Shown here: piece by piece, positions 63,121-64,000 of the stretch
How positions within the stretch are numbered: the first letter of the stretch is position 1
Layout of the letters: each line of letters starts with the position of its first letter
Made by a program: the position numbers and the translations under genes
Source of the DNA: Bacteroidetes bacterium GWF2_43_63
GTDB lineage: Bacteria > Bacteroidota > Bacteroidia > Bacteroidales > DTU049
Direction: 5' to 3'
NCBI GenBank assembly: GCA_001769275.1
Contig: MEOQ01000042.1
Coordinates: 1-64,000, forward strand
Length of the DNA: 64,000 nt
The notes under the pieces: generated by a model
The model's database searches: none
Seen by the model: only the letters and a program-made list of their open reading frames with translations
What the model was told of the DNA's origin: nothing

Positions 63121-64000
63121 GTGAATAGCTCTATCCCAAGGCGCATTCGGAATCAGGGCATCGCATTTGCCATGACCGACGTGCTCGCCATGACGGGCGT
63201 TTACATCTTTTCAAAAATATTTCTTCAGGATCTTCCTTTCCCTGTCTTCGGTGTTTACTGGTTTTCCGCCGGGTTGATCTGGAATCTTTTTCTTTCATTA
63301 CTTGCACCCGGGACATATTCTAAATTTGAAATTAAAGGGTCGTACCTGTTGTTTCTGGTCATTGTCGGAATTCTTGATATGACGGCAACGATTATGTGGT
63401 TCGAAGCGGTTGATAAAACCGACAATCCGTCATTGGTTTCGTTTATGACCAACATAAGTCCGGTCTATGCAGTTGTTCTGGGATATCTTTTTCTTAAGGA
63501 AAAACTTTCGCTGAGCGAAGGCGTTGGAATTATTATCACACTGGCAGGTGCTGTGCTGATCGGCTACCGGAGCGACTTTACATGGGCCGGATTTCTTTTT
63601 TCGGGTGCAGGAATTATTCTGATTTCGTCACTTATCAGCCAGGGTGGAAAGGTGATTCTTAAAACCCGGATCCGGAATTATCATCCCATTGTGCTAAGCA
63701 TGAACCGCGTTGTTTTTCTGCTTGCATTTTCAATTATTTTTACTTTTATCTATGACTATTCGCTCGATATTGGAGTGGAAACAATTATATATATTTCTAT
63801 TGGAGCGCTCATGGGGCCTGTGATTTCAGCGTTTGCCGGATACAATGCCCTCGCGCGCCTGAAAGTTTCCACATGGTCCATTCTGAGCACCAGCCGTTCA
63901 TTTTTTGTTATGCTTGTTTCATTTCTGGTGCTGCATAATCTTCCTGACATGATTCAGATTGTTGGTGGATTGCTCACGGTAGCAGGCGTTGTTGTTATTT
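63121..64000 (+). CDS. EamA/DMT-family transporter (3' end outside the window)
   Basis: At least 293 residues read from the GTG at 63121, three bases after the upstream stop; the frame is open to the window edge, so the C-terminus is missing. Hydrophobic helices alternate with short loops in the two-fold EamA pattern. One EamA repeat ends in SLVSFMTNISPVYAVVLGYLFLKEKLSLSEGVGIIITLAGAVLIGY. The other includes VISAFAGYNALARLKVSTWSILSTSRSFFVMLVSFLVL. Substrate unknown; it may share the transcript of the thioredoxin-fold gene. Confidence 0.88.
   Translation, partial: MNSSIPRRIRNQGIAFAMTDVLAMTGVYIFSKIFLQDLPFPVFGVYWFSAGLIWNLFLSLLAPGTYSKFEIKGSYLLFLVIVGILDMTATIMWFEAVDKTDNPSLVSFMTNISPVYAVVLGYLFLKEKLSLSEGVGIIITLAGAVLIGYRSDFTWAGFLFSGAGIILISSLISQGGKVILKTRIRNYHPIVLSMNRVVFLLAFSIIFTFIYDYSLDIGVETIIYISIGALMGPVISAFAGYNALARLKVSTWSILSTSRSFFVMLVSFLVLHNLPDMIQIVGGLLTVAGVVVI

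Overview
The window comes from a Bacteroidota chromosome, most likely an environmental Bacteroidales-like lineage. The evidence is: several large secreted proteins ending in type IX secretion (T9SS) sorting domains; a porQ-like gene; promoters of the Bacteroidota type (TTTG or TTG, then TAnnTTTG); a futalosine-pathway menaquinone gene (mqnC); a bacteroidete-type deoxynucleoside kinase; and an RprX/RprY-like two-component pair. No rRNA genes or CRISPR arrays were seen.

Layout. 0.2-12.5 kb holds three large paralogous secreted proteins on the minus strand. They share a CUB-like domain, a Cys-containing module of about 160 residues and a T9SS tail; two are preceded by a small secreted partner gene. 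13-20 kb holds an M23 peptidase, a TPR lipoprotein, porQ, an MtfA-like peptidase, kdsB, a deoxynucleoside kinase and an unknown secreted protein. At 20.2-25.4 kb a small integrative element of about 5.2 kb sits in the 3' end of a tRNA-Leu gene. It has 19-bp att repeats, internal 24-bp arm-like repeats, an intact tyrosine recombinase, an excisionase-like HTH protein, a possible filamentous-phage-type replication initiator, and a small gene made of 21-bp tandem repeats that encodes an acidic heptad-repeat protein. 25.5-37.6 kb holds another T9SS protein, the operon M23 peptidase-dxr-rseP, xseA-xseB, and an operon of a PCMD protein, an outer-membrane barrel and mqnC. 37.7-40.1 kb holds an M17 aminopeptidase and a ChaN-like protein.

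40.1-48 kb is the second accessory region. It has an exported, membrane-tethered CHAT-domain protein facing an ECF sigma factor and a membrane anti-sigma/TPR protein. Next come AT-rich genes for lipoproteins and secreted proteins, arranged as three units. Each unit begins with the same perfect 37-bp repeat placed 20-22 bp before a start codon. 48.4-64 kb is mostly housekeeping and signalling: an amino-acid permease, a TauE/SafE protein, a VTT-like membrane protein, a large NtrY-like histidine kinase, an Ig-like lipoprotein, pgi, an RprX/RprY-like pair, a DUF5063 protein, a thioredoxin-fold protein and an EamA transporter cut by the window end.

Most long intergenic regions carry a dispersed family of repeats and hairpins, including two copies of a block of about 250-275 bp and short palindromes that recur across the window. 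The best candidates for something undescribed are the tRNA-Leu element with its heptad-repeat gene, the 37-bp repeat units, and the sigma/anti-sigma/CHAT locus. All assignments come from reading the sequence; no database search was possible.
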